The position numbers and the translations under genes were made by a program. Positions 44,651-53,559 of a DNA stretch of 64,000 bases are shown here, piece after piece. The stretch lies in contig CAYZCE010000001.1 of the NCBI GenBank assembly GCA_964476835.1, forward strand, positions 120,387 to 184,386, given 5' to 3'. This DNA comes from PALSA-926 sp964476835. GTDB taxonomy: Bacteria; Pseudomonadota; Alphaproteobacteria; Micavibrionales; UBA2020. How positions within the stretch are numbered: position 1 is the first letter of the stretch; every line of letters starts with the position of its first letter. The notes under the pieces were generated by a model. The model was not told where the DNA came from. It searched no databases and saw only the letters and a list, made by a program, of their open reading frames with translations.

Positions 44651-45200
44651 CCGCCTCGCGGCGCCGTATCACGACTACGCCCGCCTGAGCGTGGCCGAGA
44701 TGGACGCCCTGGCGCAGGGCCTTGTTTCCCCCGATATCCAGCAGCTGCCCGCGACGTTGCCGTTCGACATGGAGGCGCTGAAGGCTGCGCTGTTCTTCGT
44801 GTGCAGCCCGTCGTCGCGCACGCAGCAGACGTGCGAGGCGGTGCGTGCGCGATTTGGCCTGACGCAACCGGTGCGCATCGACTCCGACATCTCGGAGATC
44901 ACCTTCATGCCCTCGCTGATGAAGCGCGAGACGGGCGACAATGTGCTGGAGACGGTGCGCAAGAACCTCTACACCGGCATCCTGTCGCGCGCGCCGGGCG
45001 TCGAGGATGTCGAGATCCTGCGCGCCCGCATCAGCCGCATCGACGCGGCGTACCGGCATGAGAACTGCGTGCTCTTCACGCACGGCTTCCTGATCCGCCT
45101 GCTGAAAAGCCGCGCGAAGCAGGGCGGGTCGCTGGATGCGGGCCTTCGCGGCATCGCCTCGGTGCAGCCGGTCGAATACCTTGAGTGGTCGACGATCTAG
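44631..45200 (+). CDS. Histidine phosphatase family protein
   Basis: A 189-residue enzyme of the phosphoglycerate-mutase-like branch. The N-terminal LVRHN holds the catalytic His, followed by CSPSSRTQQTCEAV, an acidic SEITF and the second His in LFTHGFLIRLL. The start ATG lies within the end of the dikinase-like gene, so the two proteins are made together and probably act on related phosphates. Substrate unknown. It ends back to back with the pentapeptide gene. Confidence 0.8.
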   Translation: MHLVRHNRLAAPYHDYARLSVAEMDALAQGLVSPDIQQLPATLPFDMEALKAALFFVCSPSSRTQQTCEAVRARFGLTQPVRIDSDISEITFMPSLMKRETGDNVLETVRKNLYTGILSRAPGVEDVEILRARISRIDAAYRHENCVLFTHGFLIRLLKSRAKQGGSLDAGLRGIASVQPVEYLEWSTI

Positions 45201-46493
45201 TTATTTCCTGTCGAAAATCGTGCCGTCTGTGGCGGCGCCGTCGAAGCGCGCGCCCGCGATGTTGGCGCCGGTGAAATTCGCGCCGCGCAGGTCGCAGCCG
45301 GTGAAGTCGGCGTCGCTCAGGTCGCAGCCCTTGAACTGGCAGTCGATGGCGCTGGCCCCGGCGAAGGAGGCCTGACGCATCGACGCCTTCTCGAAGTTGC
45401 ACGGGATGGAATATTCGACGCCGCCCGCCTTACGGATGACCAGCGGGGTGAGCTTGGCCTTGGCGAAGTTCACGCGGTCGAAGAGGGCCTCGATGAAGGT
45501 GGAGCCGCGCAGGTCGGCCTCCTGCATCACGGCCTTGCGGAAGTCGGATTTGTCGAGGCGCGCGCCCTGAATTTCCACGCCCGTCATGTCCATGCCGGCG
45601 AAGGTCGCCTGTATCGCCTTCATGCCCGTCAGGCGCTTGCCGGCGAGGACGGGGCCGCGGCGCATGTCGGTTTCGGTAAGGTCGAGCTGCGCGCCCTGCT
45701 TGCCGCTGGAGGCGACCCAAATGGTGTGCTTGAGGATGAGGTCGTCGAGCGGCACGTCTTCCTTCGCGAAGTCCTTGCCTACGGCCTTGTCGGTCAGCGT
45801 CTTGGTCAGGTTGGCGCCGCGGATCGTCGCGTCCTGCAGGTTCGTGCCTTCCATCGTGGAGTGCGAGAGGTCGGCGTTGCGCAGGTCCGCCTCGTTCACG
45901 TCGGCATTGCTGAGGTCGGCGCCCTTGAGCTTCGCCCCCTGCATCTTGACGCCGGTCAGGTTGGTGTCCTGCAGGTTGGCGCCGGAGAAATTGGCCTTGG
46001 TCGCGGCCATCTTGGTCATGGTCGCGCCGGTCAGGTTGCTGCCGACCAGCTGCGTCTCGCCGCTGCCGGCTTTCTTGAAGTGGTCTTCCTCGCTCTTGGC
46101 GGAGCCGCCGCCGCCGATGGTGCGGCCCTGGCGCATGTCCACGTCGGTCATGTCGGCCTTGTAGAGGTTCGCGCCGCTGACGTCGGCGCCGCGCATGTCG
46201 GCGCGGGAGAGGCGCGAGTTGTTGAGTTTGGAATTGTTCAGCTTGCAGCCGAAGAGGGTGGCGCCCTCGAGGTTCGCGTTGCGCATGTCGCAGTCGACGA
46301 TCCACGATCCGCTGAAGTCCGATTGCGCGAGGTTGCAGCCGTTGAAGTTGAGGCCGGAGAGGTCGCGGTCCTTGACGACGGCGCGCGCGCCGCCGGGGCG
46401 GCCGGTCAGGAACATGCCATGCTTGCGTATGACTTCGTCCAGCTCCGCCTGGGTCATTTTAGGAAGAGAATTTTCTCCCGTGATATCCGCCAT
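45201..46493 (-). CDS. Pentapeptide-repeat protein
   Basis: A 430-residue protein with A(D/N)LxG-type pentapeptides in three blocks (about 42-125, 150-240 and 285-430) separated by short non-repeat inserts, the first rich in Gly/Ser. Such repeats fold as a right-handed square beta helix. The N-terminus (LDEVIRKHGMFLTGRPGGARAV) is a short capping region seen in several such proteins. No signal peptide. Function is unknown; DNA mimicry is known only for a few family members. Confidence 0.85.
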   Translation of the reverse strand: MADITGENSLPKMTQAELDEVIRKHGMFLTGRPGGARAVVKDRDLSGLNFNGCNLAQSDFSGSWIVDCDMRNANLEGATLFGCKLNNSKLNNSRLSRADMRGADVSGANLYKADMTDVDMRQGRTIGGGGSAKSEEDHFKKAGSGETQLVGSNLTGATMTKMAATKANFSGANLQDTNLTGVKMQGAKLKGADLSNADVNEADLRNADLSHSTMEGTNLQDATIRGANLTKTLTDKAVGKDFAKEDVPLDDLILKHTIWVASSGKQGAQLDLTETDMRRGPVLAGKRLTGMKAIQATFAGMDMTGVEIQGARLDKSDFRKAVMQEADLRGSTFIEALFDRVNFAKAKLTPLVIRKAGGVEYSIPCNFEKASMRQASFAGASAIDCQFKGCDLSDADFTGCDLRGANFTGANIAGARFDGAATDGTIFDRK

Positions 46494-46634
46494 CTCTTGT
46501 TCAACCAGATTCTTTGGTGTGCATAGTCCTTCGATTTTAGTGTATTATAACAGTTCTTAGAAACGGTTAACGTGCGAGATCGTTAGTTGTTTGTTAAACG
46601 ATTTACCCTAAAAATCCCGCAAAACGAGGAATGC

Positions 46635-46874
46635 ATGCCTTTGGATACCGCAAAACTTGAAGAACTTATCAGGACGGGCATACTGGACTCGGGTGTGCGG
46701 ATCGATGATGTCCGCGGCGACGGGGTCTATTACGCCGTCAGCGTGGTCTCGCCGCGCTTTGCGGGCCTGAGCCGGGTGGAGCAGCACCAGATGGTGTTCG
46801 CCGCCCTCAAGGGCCGGATGGAGGACGAGGCGCTCGATGCCGTGCAGCTGCGCACGTCCGCAGAAGAGGGTTGA
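46635..46874 (+). CDS. bolA: BolA-family protein lacking the C-terminal ligand histidine
   Basis: A 79-residue BolA/IbaG-like protein with the family helix-turn SPRFAGLSRVEQHQMVFAAL. In BolA proteins the segment (I)HA(L/V)xxxT carries a near-invariant His that ligates the [2Fe-2S] cluster shared with monothiol glutaredoxin. Here the matching stretch is LDAVQLRT, with Asp (GAT codon) at that place. The next gene is a glutaredoxin that has likewise lost its cluster cysteine. ATG 46635 was chosen from the family start; stop and next gene are nine bases apart. Confidence 0.85.
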   Translation: MPLDTAKLEELIRTGILDSGVRIDDVRGDGVYYAVSVVSPRFAGLSRVEQHQMVFAALKGRMEDEALDAVQLRTSAEEG

Positions 46875-46882
46875 TAACAAGA

Positions 46883-47212
46883 ATGCAAAATGAAGTCCTC
46901 GACCGTATCCGTCAGGAGATCACCGACAACGATATCGTCCTGTATATGAAGGGCTCCGCGGCCTTTCCGCAGGACGGCTTCTCGGCGGCGGTCGTGCAGG
47001 TGCTGGAAAGCCTGGGCGTGCCGTTCATGGATATCGACGTGCTCTCCGACCCGACGCTGCGCCAGGGCATCAAGGACTTCGCCAACTGGCCCAGCACGCC
47101 CCAGCTCTACGTGAAGGGCGAATTCGTCGGCGGCGCCGATGTCGTGCGCGAGATGTTCGCGGCGGGGGAGCTGCAACAGCTGCTCGCCGAAAAAGGCCTC
47201 TGGAAGCGCTGA
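46883..47212 (+). CDS. grxD: Monothiol glutaredoxin (Grx4 type) with Asp in place of the active Cys
   Basis: A 109-residue Grx4-like fold: KGS (GSH-binding Lys), PQDGFSAAVV, WPSTPQLYVKGEFVGGAD. The family motif is CGFS; this protein has DGFS at residues 31-34, the codon being GAC. There is no cysteine anywhere in the protein, so it can neither bind a [2Fe-2S] cluster through Cys nor act as a thiol oxidoreductase. GSH-binding residues look preserved. It follows bolA by eight bases. An in-frame TTG at 46871 would add four residues. Confidence 0.9.
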   Translation: MQNEVLDRIRQEITDNDIVLYMKGSAAFPQDGFSAAVVQVLESLGVPFMDIDVLSDPTLRQGIKDFANWPSTPQLYVKGEFVGGADVVREMFAAGELQQLLAEKGLWKR

Positions 47213-47279
47213 TTTTCCTTATATTAACTTGAGTTATTGATTATGCGAATCTGCCTTTTATTCAGTAAAGGGATTCCGC

Positions 47280-47840
47280 ATGGCCAAGAAAGTCGTCGTG
47301 ACCGAAAACGCCGACGGCACCTTCGAGCTGGTGCTGCAGGAAACCGTCAAGCCGGCCTTTGCCAAGGCCGCGCCGCTGGATGGGAAATGGAGCGCCCTCA
47401 TGAGCGAGGCGCTGGCGCAGATGTACAGCGGCGAGCCTGGCCAGTGGCAGTTGACGTTCCACGACATGTACAACAAGCGCGCCTATTTCAGGCCCGACAC
47501 CACGCTGCCGGCATGGGCGGGCGTTTATGCCGCCGTCAGCTATGACATGCAGGCAGGCATATTGAGGCCGGCAATCTTCCGCGCCGACCCGCCGGAAAAG
47601 GCGGATCATCTCGACAAGGTGCATGCCGAATGGCTGCAAGCCGAGGCCGACACCAAGGCGCTGTACCGCCGGCAGGGAGCATTGTGGGCCATGTACCGCG
47701 CCAAGGAAGAAGCGACAAGCAAGGCAGGATACGAGCACGCCACGCGCGCGTTCATCTCCACCTCGCCGCTTGGAAGCGACCCGAAGGTGCAGGCGCGGAG
47801 CGACGTTCCCTCGGCGAAGCCGCCTGGCCTGAAGCCGTAA
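47280..47840 (+). CDS. Small protein, unknown
   Basis: A 186-residue soluble protein rich in Ala, Lys and aromatic residues, with a beta-like N-terminus (KKVVVTENADGTFELVLQE) and a long helical C-terminal part (LYRRQGALWAMYRAKEEATSKAGYEHA). No signal peptide, no cysteine, no family recognised. AAAGGG precedes the ATG. Converges with glmS three bases away. Confidence 0.6.
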   Translation: MAKKVVVTENADGTFELVLQETVKPAFAKAAPLDGKWSALMSEALAQMYSGEPGQWQLTFHDMYNKRAYFRPDTTLPAWAGVYAAVSYDMQAGILRPAIFRADPPEKADHLDKVHAEWLQAEADTKALYRRQGALWAMYRAKEEATSKAGYEHATRAFISTSPLGSDPKVQARSDVPSAKPPGLKP

Positions 47841-47843
47841 GGC

Positions 47844-49670
47844 TTATTCCACCGTTACGCTTTTCGCAAGGTTGCGGGGCTGGTCGACGTCCGTGCCCTT
47901 GACGACGGCCGTGTGGTAGGCGAGCAGCTGCACCGGCAGGGTGTAGAGGATCGGCGCGACGAAGCTGTCGACTTCGGGGATCTCGATCGTCCAGGTGGCG
48001 ATGTTCTTCAGCGTCTCGACGCCCTTCTTGTCCGAAATCAGCAAAACCTTGCCGCCGCGCGCGACGATCTCCTGTGCGTTGGACGCGGTCTTTTCAAACA
48101 GGTTGTCGTAGGGCGCGATCACGATGACGGGGACGTTTTCGTCGATCAGCGCGATGGGGCCGTGCTTCATCTCGCCCGAAGCGTAGCCTTCGGCGTGGAT
48201 ATAGGAGATTTCCTTGAGCTTCAGCGCGCCCTCGAGCGCGATCGGGTAGGCGGTGCCGCGGCCGAGATAGAGCACGTCGCGGGCTTCCGCGATCTCGCGC
48301 GCCATCGACTGGATCTTCTCGTCGTGGTTCAGCACTTCCGCGATGCGGGCGGGCAGCTCGCGCAGGGCGTGGGTCAGTTCCTTTTCACGCGTCTCCGAAA
48401 TCTGGCCGTTCTTGCGCGCGAGTGCGATGGAGAGGCACGCGAGCGTGGTCAGCTGCGTGGTGAAGGCCTTGGTTGAGGCGACGCCGATCTCGGGGCCGGC
48501 CAGCGTGCGGAGCACGTGGTGGGATTCGCGCTCGATCGTGCTTTCGATGGTGTTGAGCAACGATACGGTCGTTTGGCCCTGGCGCTTGCAATAGCGCAGC
48601 GCCTCGAGCGTATCCAGCGTTTCGCCCGATTGCGACACGAACAGCGCCGCGCCGCCCTTGGGCATCGGCGCTTCGCGGTAGCGGAATTCGGAGGCCACGT
48701 CGATCTCGACGGGGATGCGCGCCAGTTGTTCCAGCCAGTACTTGGCGACCAGCCCCGCGTAATAAGCGGTGCCGCAGGCCGAAATGGTGATGCGCGGCGC
48801 GGCGCTGAGCGCGTTGACGGCGTCTTCCGGCAGGGTGATGTGGCCGGTGGTGGGACTGACGTAGGTGTTCAGCGTGTCGGCGATGACGGAGGGCTGTTCG
48901 TAGATTTCCTTGAGCATGAAGTGGCGGTACTTGCCCTTGCCCATGATCGCGCCCGATTGCGCGGTGGTGCGGATTTCGCGCTCGACCTTGTTGCCCGTGA
49001 TGTCGCGGATGGTGACGCCGGCGCGGCTCATGCTGATGCGGTCGCCGTCTTCCAGGAAGGTGATCTTGTTGGTCAGCGGCGCGAGGGCGTAAGAATCGGA
49101 AGCGACGAACATCTCGTCCTTGCCGTAGCCGACGGCGAGCGGCGTGCCAAAGCGCGCGCCGATCATCAGGTTTTCCTCGCCCGCGAAGATCATCGCGATC
49201 GAGAACGCGCCGCGCAGGCGGGTCAGCGCTGCGTCGACGGCAGCTTCGGGCTTGAGGCCTTGGGTGATGTAGTGGGTGACGAGATGGGCGATGACTTCGG
49301 TGTCGGTGTCGGTCTCGAAGCGGACTTGCGACGTTTCCAGCTCGGCTTTCAGTTCGGCATAGTTCTCGATGATGCCGTTGTGCACGACGGCGACGTGTTC
49401 GGTCGCGTGCGGGTGCGCGTTGCGCTCGGTCGGGTTGCCGTGGGTCGCCCAGCGGGTGTGGCCGATGCCGATGGTGCCGGTGAGCGGCTCCTTCGTCAGG
49501 CGTTCCGAGAGGTTGGCCAGCTTGCCTTCGGCGCGGCGGCGCTCGATGCGGCCGCCGACCAGCGTGGCGATGCCCGCGCTGTCGTAGCCGCGGTATTCAA
49601 GGCGCTTGAGGCCTTCCACGAGTTGAGGGGCTGCTTCCGTCTTGCTGAGAATGCCTACGATGCCGCACAT
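47844..49670 (-). CDS. glmS: Glutamine-fructose-6-phosphate aminotransferase
   Basis: A 608-residue enzyme making glucosamine-6-phosphate for cell-wall precursors. Catalytic Cys2 is in MCGIVGI; the glutaminase domain has RWATHGNPTERNAHPH and the two SIS domains carry SQSGETLDTLEAL and the C-terminal PRNLAKSVTVE. No glmS ribozyme is visible upstream. Lies three bases after glmU, so both are one unit. Confidence 0.98.
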   Translation of the reverse strand: MCGIVGILSKTEAAPQLVEGLKRLEYRGYDSAGIATLVGGRIERRRAEGKLANLSERLTKEPLTGTIGIGHTRWATHGNPTERNAHPHATEHVAVVHNGIIENYAELKAELETSQVRFETDTDTEVIAHLVTHYITQGLKPEAAVDAALTRLRGAFSIAMIFAGEENLMIGARFGTPLAVGYGKDEMFVASDSYALAPLTNKITFLEDGDRISMSRAGVTIRDITGNKVEREIRTTAQSGAIMGKGKYRHFMLKEIYEQPSVIADTLNTYVSPTTGHITLPEDAVNALSAAPRITISACGTAYYAGLVAKYWLEQLARIPVEIDVASEFRYREAPMPKGGAALFVSQSGETLDTLEALRYCKRQGQTTVSLLNTIESTIERESHHVLRTLAGPEIGVASTKAFTTQLTTLACLSIALARKNGQISETREKELTHALRELPARIAEVLNHDEKIQSMAREIAEARDVLYLGRGTAYPIALEGALKLKEISYIHAEGYASGEMKHGPIALIDENVPVIVIAPYDNLFEKTASNAQEIVARGGKVLLISDKKGVETLKNIATWTIEIPEVDSFVAPILYTLPVQLLAYHTAVVKGTDVDQPRNLAKSVTVE

Positions 49671-49673
49671 GGT

Positions 49674-51020
49674 TTAGTTGCCTTTCTTTTCTTTGGTTTT
49701 GCGGGCGCGGAACTTCGCCGCCCAGCCTTCGAGGTTGCTTTGCTGCGCGCGGGTCACGCCGAGGGCGTCGTCGGGCACGTCCTTGGTGATCGTGCTCCCC
49801 GCGCCCGTGATGGCGCCAGCGCCGATGGTAACTGGTGCAACCAGCGACGTGTTGGAGCCGATGAAGGCACCCTTGCCGATGCTGGTCTTGTGTTTGCCGA
49901 AGCCGTCGTAGTTGCAGGTAATGGTGCCTGCGCCGATGTTGGCCTTGTCGCCCACTTCGGCGTCGCCGATGTAGGAGAGGTGGCTCGCCTTGGCGCCCGC
50001 GCCGAAATGCGCGTTCTTGGTCTCGACGAAGTTGCCGATTTTCGCGTCCTTGCCGATGTGGCTGCCGGGGCGCAGGCGGGCGAAGGGGCCGACTTGTGCG
50101 CCGTCGGCGATTTCCGCGCCTGCGATGTGGCTGTGCGCGAAGACGGTGACGTTGTTGGCCAGACGCACGCCTTCGCCGAAGACGACGTTCGGCTCGATGA
50201 TGACGTCTTGTCCGATGACGGTGTCATGCGCGAAGTAGACGGTGTCGGGGTCGGTCAGCGTCGCGCCGTTGTCCATGTGCTTCTTGCGCAGGCGCTGCTG
50301 CGCGATCTTCTCGACAAGGGCGAGGTCGGCGCGGGAATTGACGCCCTGCATTTCGGCATAAGGCACCTCGACCACCATGGTCTGGCGGTTGTCCTTGCGC
50401 GCGATCTGCGGCAGGTCGGTGAGGTAGTATTCCTTTTGCGCGTTGTCGTTGCCGACCTGCGCGAGCCAGTCGAACAGCTTGGCGCCGTCGGCGCAGACGA
50501 TGCCACCGTTGCACAGCGTGATCTTGCGCTCGTCGTCGGAGGCGTCTTTGTACTCGACGATCTTTTTCAGCGTGCCGTCGTCGTCCATCACCATGCGGCC
50601 GTAGGTGTTGGGGGCGGTGACGTTCATGCCCGAAAAGGCGACGCCGGTGGAGGGGTGCGCGCGGCGGATGTCAAGCATGCGTTGCAGCGTCTCGGCGGTG
50701 ACCAGCGGCGTGTCGCCGAACATGATGAGGATGTCGCCGTCGAAGCCCTTGAAGTGTTCGCGTGCGGCAAGCGCCGCGCCGCCGGTGCCATTGGGCTCGC
50801 TTTGCAGCGCGGTCGCGTGCGGATGCACGGCGGCTTCCATCGCCTCCATGTCGCGGCCGATGACGACGACGATCTTTTCGGGGCTGAGCGCTTCGGCGCT
50901 CGCGATGCAGTGGCCGATCATCGGCAGGCCGGCGACCTTGTGCAGCGGCTTGGGCAGCGCCGATTTCATGCGCGTGCCGCGGCCCGCCGCGAGGATGATG
51001 CAACCGAGTTTCTTGCTCAT
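49674..51020 (-). CDS. glmU: Bifunctional UDP-N-acetylglucosamine pyrophosphorylase/acetyltransferase
   Basis: A 448-residue enzyme: uridyltransferase domain with LAAGRGTRMKSALPK and GDTPL, then a left-handed beta-helix acetyltransferase domain (hexapeptide repeats, NYDGFGKHKTSIGKGAFIGS). It acts just after GlmM in the UDP-GlcNAc pathway. Shares a transcript with glmS. Confidence 0.98.
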   Translation of the reverse strand: MSKKLGCIILAAGRGTRMKSALPKPLHKVAGLPMIGHCIASAEALSPEKIVVVIGRDMEAMEAAVHPHATALQSEPNGTGGAALAAREHFKGFDGDILIMFGDTPLVTAETLQRMLDIRRAHPSTGVAFSGMNVTAPNTYGRMVMDDDGTLKKIVEYKDASDDERKITLCNGGIVCADGAKLFDWLAQVGNDNAQKEYYLTDLPQIARKDNRQTMVVEVPYAEMQGVNSRADLALVEKIAQQRLRKKHMDNGATLTDPDTVYFAHDTVIGQDVIIEPNVVFGEGVRLANNVTVFAHSHIAGAEIADGAQVGPFARLRPGSHIGKDAKIGNFVETKNAHFGAGAKASHLSYIGDAEVGDKANIGAGTITCNYDGFGKHKTSIGKGAFIGSNTSLVAPVTIGAGAITGAGSTITKDVPDDALGVTRAQQSNLEGWAAKFRARKTKEKKGN

Positions 51021-51101
51021 GAAAAAGCTCCTTATTCCGGCCCTATTCTGCCGTTCGTGAGCGATGGTTCAAGTCACAGATTATTGCAGTTTATTACAGG
51101 A

Positions 51102-51965
51102 TTAACGTGCGGTTTCGCTGGTCAGGTGCGCGACGACCGAGCCGTAGTCGCTGGCGATTTCCATGCGGACGGGCACGACCTGGTTGCTGCCCTTGACGCG
51201 GGCGAGCCAGAGGGTGGGGAGCTTGTGGTGCGCCTCGGTATGGTTCTGCACGGCCATCCAGCCGCGTTTCTGGTCCTTGGGCTTGAAGCCGGCGACCGGC
51301 TCGACCGTCAGGGTGCAGCGCAGGGCCTCGCCGGAGAAGGCGGAGTATTGCGAGGCTTCCAGCACTTCGCGCCCATCATCCTTGAGCGCGATGTTGAAGC
51401 GGCGCTTGCCGTCGAAAACAGGGAACTTACCGCTGCATTTATTGGTATTTTTGACGTTCTGGAGGGCAGCCAGCGTGCCGGTCAGCATGTCCATGCTGTC
51501 GCGCGCGAGGCTATTGTCGACCTTGTCGTCGGTCGTCTTGCCGCCGTCCTCGACCGTCATTTTCACGACGGTGCCGTCGGGCGCGTAGTTCATGCGCGTC
51601 AGCTTGAGGTTGTTGCGCCACGTGCTGCGCGCGGTATAGGTGGCGGGGATCAGCGCGCCGTTGCGTGCCTCGCCTTCGGTGTTATACGAGCCTTTCCAGG
51701 GAAAGAGCGTGCCGATGAAGCCCTGCGTCGAGGCCGCCAGTTCCATGTCGTAGGCCTTCTGGCCCACGCCCATCGTCAGCGAGGCGTCGAGCGCACGGAA
51801 GCCGCCCGCATAGATGCCGTATTGCAGCGCCAGCTTGTGCACCGGCGGTGCGGCGGCGGCGGTGGCATTCGGCTGATAGCTTGCGTGCGCCACCGGCGTT
51901 GCTGTGCAGGCCGCAACGGCCAAGGCAACGAGAGTATAACCGACTGATCTCAAGGCGCTTTTCAT
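51102..51965 (-). CDS. DUF3108-like exported protein
   Basis: A 287-residue protein with a secretion signal whose end could be a lipobox (VAAC at about 17-20) or a type I site (VAHA). The body is beta-rich with YGIYAGGFRALDASLTM and a closing LWLARVKGSNQVVPVRMEI, matching DUF3108 envelope proteins. Function is unknown. It is transcribed towards glmU with 81 bases between. Confidence 0.7.
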   Translation of the reverse strand: MKSALRSVGYTLVALAVAACTATPVAHASYQPNATAAAAPPVHKLALQYGIYAGGFRALDASLTMGVGQKAYDMELAASTQGFIGTLFPWKGSYNTEGEARNGALIPATYTARSTWRNNLKLTRMNYAPDGTVVKMTVEDGGKTTDDKVDNSLARDSMDMLTGTLAALQNVKNTNKCSGKFPVFDGKRRFNIALKDDGREVLEASQYSAFSGEALRCTLTVEPVAGFKPKDQKRGWMAVQNHTEAHHKLPTLWLARVKGSNQVVPVRMEIASDYGSVVAHLTSETAR

Positions 51966-52103
51966 TATATGCTCTTTATCGCTCGCCTTCGGGCGGCGTT
52001 CAAGTTCTTTTGACTTTATATCGCTTATGAAAATCAGTCAAGTCGATTTAAGTACAATTTTAAGTACTTGGCCTCCGGGCGCTTGCTTCTAAACAACGGC
52101 CTT

Positions 52104-53393
52104 TTAACTGAAAAGTTCCACGATCCGGATGGTGTCCTCGCGCTCAGGGCTGGTCGAGATGACGGCGGCGGGAATGCCGAGCAACTGTTCGAGGCGGCGG
52201 ATGTACTTGACCGCGTTCTCGGGGAGTTGATCGAAGCTGCGCACGCCTGCGATGGGTGTATTCCAGCCGGGCATGGTTTCATAGATGGGCTTCACCTCGG
52301 CCTGCAGGTCGGAGGAAGCGGGAAGATAGTCGTATTTCTTGCCGCGCGCTTCGTAGCCAATGCATATCTTGATTTCCTTGAGCGTATCCATCACGTCGAG
52401 CTTCATCAGTGCGAAGCCGTGGATGCCGGAGGTCTTGATCGCCTGCTTCACTTGAGCCGCGTCGAACCAGCCGCAGCGGCGCTTGCGCCCCGTGGTGGTG
52501 CCGAATTCATGCCCGCGCGCGCCCAGCGTCTCGCCGACGGCATCTTCCAGCTCGGTCGGGAAGGGGCCGGAGCCGACGCGCGTGGTATAGGCCTTGGTGA
52601 TGCCGAGCACATAGCCGACCTGGTCGGGCCCGACGCCGGTGCCGGTGGCGGCCTGCGCGGCGACGGTATTGGACGAAGTCACGAAGGGATAGGTGCCATG
52701 GTCGACGTCGAGCATGACGCCCTGCGCGCCTTCAAACACGATCTTCTGGCCTTCCGCGCGGGCGCGGTCGAGGCGCTGCCAGCACGATCCCGCGAAGGGC
52801 GCGATGATCTTGGCGACATCTTGAATCTGGGCGACTAAGGCGCGCGCATCGGCGGGTTCCGCACCCAATCCACGCAGCAGTGCGTTGTGGTGCATCAGCA
52901 TGTTGTCGATCTTGGCGCGCAGCGTCTCGGGATGCGCGAGGTCGCAGACGCGCAAGGAACGGCGGCCGGTCTTGTCTTCATAGGCAGGGCCGATGCCGCG
53001 GCCGGTGGTGCCGATCTTGGCGCTGCCGCGCGCGGCTTCCATCGCACGGTCGATCTCGCCGTGCAGCGGCAAAATCAACGGCGCGGTTTCGGAGACGATC
53101 AGGCTTTCGGGCGTGATCTCGACGCCCTGCGCACGCAGCGCCTCAATTTCCGTCGCCAGCGCCCAAGGGTCAATGACGACGCCATTGCCGATGATCGAGA
53201 GCTTGCCCTTGCGCACGATGCCGGAAGGCAGGAGGTGAAGCTTGTAGACTTTGCCGTCGATGACCAGCGTGTGGCCAGCGTTGTGGCCGCCTTGGAAGCG
53301 CACCACGATGTCGGCGCGGCTGGAGAGCCAGTCGACGATCTTGCCTTTGCCTTCATCTCCCCATTGGGAGCCGATGACGGTGACGTTTTTCAT
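52104..53393 (-). CDS. purA: Adenylosuccinate synthetase
   Basis: A 429-residue enzyme joining Asp to IMP with GTP. NVTVIGSQWGDEGKGKIVDWL with the P-loop, the HNAGHTLV catalytic region, GTTGRGIGPAYEDK and FEGAQGVMLDVDHGTYPFVTSSN are all present. ATG at 53393 behind GGAGAGAAG; the frame is open further upstream without a fitting start. Confidence 0.98.
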   Translation of the reverse strand: MKNVTVIGSQWGDEGKGKIVDWLSSRADIVVRFQGGHNAGHTLVIDGKVYKLHLLPSGIVRKGKLSIIGNGVVIDPWALATEIEALRAQGVEITPESLIVSETAPLILPLHGEIDRAMEAARGSAKIGTTGRGIGPAYEDKTGRRSLRVCDLAHPETLRAKIDNMLMHHNALLRGLGAEPADARALVAQIQDVAKIIAPFAGSCWQRLDRARAEGQKIVFEGAQGVMLDVDHGTYPFVTSSNTVAAQAATGTGVGPDQVGYVLGITKAYTTRVGSGPFPTELEDAVGETLGARGHEFGTTTGRKRRCGWFDAAQVKQAIKTSGIHGFALMKLDVMDTLKEIKICIGYEARGKKYDYLPASSDLQAEVKPIYETMPGWNTPIAGVRSFDQLPENAVKYIRRLEQLLGIPAAVISTSPEREDTIRIVELFS

Positions 53394-53559
53394 ATCTTCT
53401 CTCCTGTGCTGCTGCGATTTTTTGATACCATGCCGTGACCGCGAACACAGGCAGAAAATCAGCAGAAAAAGCAAAAAAGAGCCTTTGGAATCAGGGGGCA
53501 TGGGAGTAGTGTCGTAGAAATCCTGAAACAGCCGTCTTCGGAATCATTTGGGGAGAACG

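Noticed and set aside
46883..47212. Treating the glutaredoxin as a pseudogene
   Set aside because: The frame is full length and all other family positions, including glutathione-binding ones, look conserved; only the cysteine is replaced.
49671..49760. glmS ribozyme
   Set aside because: The gene follows glmU by three bases and no ribozyme-like leader can fit.
48516..51947. A 1143-codon open frame on the plus strand opposite glmS, glmU and the DUF3108-like gene
   Set aside because: It is the mirror of high-GC minus-strand genes with clear families; its translation is low-complexity (Val/Arg/Ala/Gly) without any domain.
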